Of a stretch of 64,000 nucleotides of DNA, positions 62,276 through 64,000 are shown piece after piece. Origin of the DNA: Bifidobacterium colobi (GTDB lineage: Bacteria; Actinomycetota; Actinomycetes; Actinomycetales; Bifidobacteriaceae); contig NZ_JAFEJU010000004.1 in assembly GCF_018555455.1 (NCBI RefSeq), forward strand, positions 1 to 64,000, given 5' to 3'. Made by a program: the position numbers and the translations under genes. The notes beneath the pieces are model-generated. The model saw only the letters and a program-made list of their open reading frames with translations, had not been told where the DNA came from and did not search any database. Position 1 is the stretch's first letter. Every line of letters begins with the position of its first letter.

Positions 62276-62344
62276 CCGTAGTATCCTGTAGGGGGCAATA
62301 TAAAGAGTGATTATCCACAACGCCCATGCCATTGGAGATAGCCC

Positions 62345-62965
62345 ATGGAAGCGAGCACCGCATCAAAACAAACGCGCCGTAGAGGTAAAGCTTTGGAAGC
62401 AGCCATTCTGGAGGCCGCATGGGAGCAGCTATCCACATGCAGTGCCGAAGAGTTCACCTTCGACAATGTGGCCGCCAAAGCGCACACCAGCAAGCCGGTG
62501 CTGTACCGACGCTGGCCGAATCGCACGGAATTGTTCGTGGCCGCCATGAAGCAGCATCGTGTCCATGCCGCCATTGAGCGGCCGAACACCGGCACGCTCA
62601 GGGGTGATGTCATCTCCATTCTCCAGCAGCTCAACAGCAAGCAATCCGATGCGGTGATGGTGCTAGCCAAGTTCGGCGTCTACGCCAACTGGCTCGGTGT
62701 GAGCGCGCATGAACTGTATGAGCGCACGATGATTAGCGACCAGCCCAGTATCATGATGGCCATCGAAAACGCGCGGGCGCGCGGCGACATCACCTGTGAA
62801 CTGCCGGAGTCATTGTTGCGTATGTCCGGAGAACTCGGGCGTGCGACCATCGTGCGAGACATGCGTCCGTTGTCCGAAGCGGACATCATTGCCACGGTCG
62901 ACGAGCTGTTCCTTCCGCTCGTTGACCATTATGAGCATCAAGCGCGAATCGCCGCCAAGAAGTAA
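62345..62965 (+). CDS. TetR/AcrR family transcriptional regulator
   Basis: A 206-aa repressor. The N-terminal helix-turn-helix reads RRGKALEAAILEAAWEQLST then FTFDNVAAKAHTSKPVLYRRW, the classical TetR DNA-binding pattern with a terminal RRWPNR. The C-terminal ligand domain is of the TetR_C_16 type. It is divergent from the MFS pump gene and probably represses both. Its stop lies 43 bases before the cas3 start, so the CRISPR genes may be read from an own promoter or by read-through. Confidence 0.88.
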   Translation: MEASTASKQTRRRGKALEAAILEAAWEQLSTCSAEEFTFDNVAAKAHTSKPVLYRRWPNRTELFVAAMKQHRVHAAIERPNTGTLRGDVISILQQLNSKQSDAVMVLAKFGVYANWLGVSAHELYERTMISDQPSIMMAIENARARGDITCELPESLLRMSGELGRATIVRDMRPLSEADIIATVDELFLPLVDHYEHQARIAAKK

Positions 62966-63008
62966 TGTATTACATGTAGCTAGATGGACAGTGCAGAAAG
63001 GTCCAACG

Positions 63009-64000
63009 GTGCAAAGTGGCAATAATACCGTGAACTCCACGATTCGATATGCAACTTCTAACCCTTTTTACGCTCGCACGAGTGATCACGGGTATGAGAC
63101 TTGCGTGGAACACTTGTGCATGACGGGGTGCCTGGCTGGCGGTTTTGCGCAGCAATTCAGACACCTTGATGACGGATTGTTAGCTGGCCTGTTTCATGAT
63201 CTCGGCAAGTACTCGCAGGGTTTTCAAAAAAGGATTCGAGATCCTGAGCATACTGGCAAGGTGGATCATTCTACTGCAGGGGCAATGTTATTGGTGCAGA
63301 ATCGTCGCTTTGCGTCAGCTTTGGCGGTGGCAGGTCATCACGCAGGATTGGGTGATTTTGGAAGTGCAGGGGACCGAGAGGGTTCGACATTCAGTGCGCG
63401 TATGAACAGAGCTTTTAACGCGGGTGATAATAATCCGCTTGCCTTAGCGAGTGCGTGGAAAAAGCAAATAGACGTCCCGCAGTCAGCATTACAGGCGAGG
63501 AGTGTGACTGCTTCAGAAAAGAACTCTCAAGTCAAACAATCAGAGGACGACCATTGCTACTCCGACATGATGCTAACGCGCATGCTGCTGTCGGCATTGG
63601 TAGATGGAGACCGGCTTGATGCGGAATTCTTCACCTCCAATCGTGAAGATCGTGCCGAGCATCAGCTGTTGGAGCGGCTGAAAGAACAACTAGGTTCGGA
63701 AACTCTGTCGGGATGCCGAGCTCCGGAGTGGAATGATCTGCGTGAAGCAGCATTGGCAACATCCGCTGATTATCAAGCAGGGAATCACAGTCGGATTAAT
63801 TATCTGGCCGATGCCGTGGAAAACGTGGCTCGTCGGTATCTCGAAAGCTCGCACAAAACACCTCTTGATGTTAAGAGGTGTGAACTTCTTACTCAGTGCC
63901 TTAACCAAGGCCGTAGTGAATCACACAAGCCTGGCTTGTATACTCTCACAGCTCCTACTGGCAGCGGCAAAACCATTGCGTCAATTACGTTTGCGCTTGA
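63009..64000 (+). CDS. cas3: CRISPR-associated nuclease/helicase Cas3, 5' part (runs off the window)
   Basis: The first 330 codons of a Cas3 protein, open to the window edge. The N-terminal HD nuclease domain shows LFHDLGKYSQGFQKRI (His63-Asp64), KVDHSTAGAMLL and AGHHAGLGDFG, and an alpha-helical part with MLLSALVDGDRLDAE. The SF2 helicase begins with Walker A TAPTGSGKT (residues 314-322). GTG 63009 follows GAAAGG; GTG 63030 and GTG 62991 are alternatives. Cas3 of types I-A to I-G degrades target DNA after Cascade recognition. Fused HD plus helicase with this order fits I-C, but the subtype needs the genes to the right. Confidence 0.92.
   Translation, partial: MQSGNNTVNSTIRYATSNPFYARTSDHGYETCVEHLCMTGCLAGGFAQQFRHLDDGLLAGLFHDLGKYSQGFQKRIRDPEHTGKVDHSTAGAMLLVQNRRFASALAVAGHHAGLGDFGSAGDREGSTFSARMNRAFNAGDNNPLALASAWKKQIDVPQSALQARSVTASEKNSQVKQSEDDHCYSDMMLTRMLLSALVDGDRLDAEFFTSNREDRAEHQLLERLKEQLGSETLSGCRAPEWNDLREAALATSADYQAGNHSRINYLADAVENVARRYLESSHKTPLDVKRCELLTQCLNQGRSESHKPGLYTLTAPTGSGKTIASITFAL

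Overview
The window reads as chromosomal DNA of a bifidobacterium, most likely the Bifidobacterium longum group. The basis is high-GC actinobacterial codon use, a pyruvate formate-lyase with its activase next to a DUF3000/RNase D/trigger factor/ClpP1-ClpP2-ClpX block, a succinate dehydrogenase/fumarate reductase pair without membrane anchor genes, and several start codons 6-10 bases after a -10 hexamer (leaderless actinobacterial mRNAs). The species call is an inference; no marker gene such as rRNA is present.

Layout. 0.1-10.2 kb: a HAD phosphatase, then a methionine-uptake module. The first metQ carries an in-frame amber codon, followed by metN and metI, an M20 amidohydrolase, NAD synthetase, a second intact metQ and a second M20 amidohydrolase. 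10.5-22.4 kb: anaerobic pyruvate cleavage (pflB, pflA), then housekeeping genes (DUF3000, rnd, tig, a CLC channel, clpP1, clpP2, clpX). 22.5-26.2 kb: two identical tRNA-Arg(ACG) genes, a PatB-type C-S lyase, nhaA and a LOG-family protein. 26.2-33.7 kb (minus strand): yraN-comM-dprA-sdhA-sdhB-methyltransferase. 33.8-42.0 kb: a cluster of DnaA-box-like sites, then a two-component system translationally coupled to two membrane/lipoproteins, two more lipoproteins of the same cysteine-patterned family, and an adaptor-ATPase-permease ABC system. 42.0-44.6 kb: pyridoxal kinase and O-acetylhomoserine sulfhydrylase. 44.9-52.1 kb: a second ABC ATPase/FtsX pair facing a LuxR-type regulator and an unusually long double sensor kinase. 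Between kinase and regulator lie six exact 21-bp units arranged as a mirror-image array. 52.1-57.9 kb: prolyl aminopeptidase, proC, ychF, a DUF4160/DUF2442 pair, a guanidine-III riboswitch with its SMR guanidinium exporter, and a GNAT acetyltransferase. 58.1-60.6 kb: a decayed prophage with a broken minor head gene and a scaffold-capsid-GNAT fusion reading frame. 60.7-64 kb: a TetR/DHA2 drug-efflux pair and the 5' part of cas3, so a type I CRISPR-Cas operon should continue past the right edge.

Best candidates for something undescribed: (1) the 33.9-42.0 kb envelope locus with four paralogous cysteine-patterned secreted proteins, its own two-component system and an ABC exporter; (2) the mirrored 3+3 array of 21-bp units between a double sensor kinase and its regulator; (3) the phage/GNAT recombination scar. 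No database search was possible; family names come from motif recognition.
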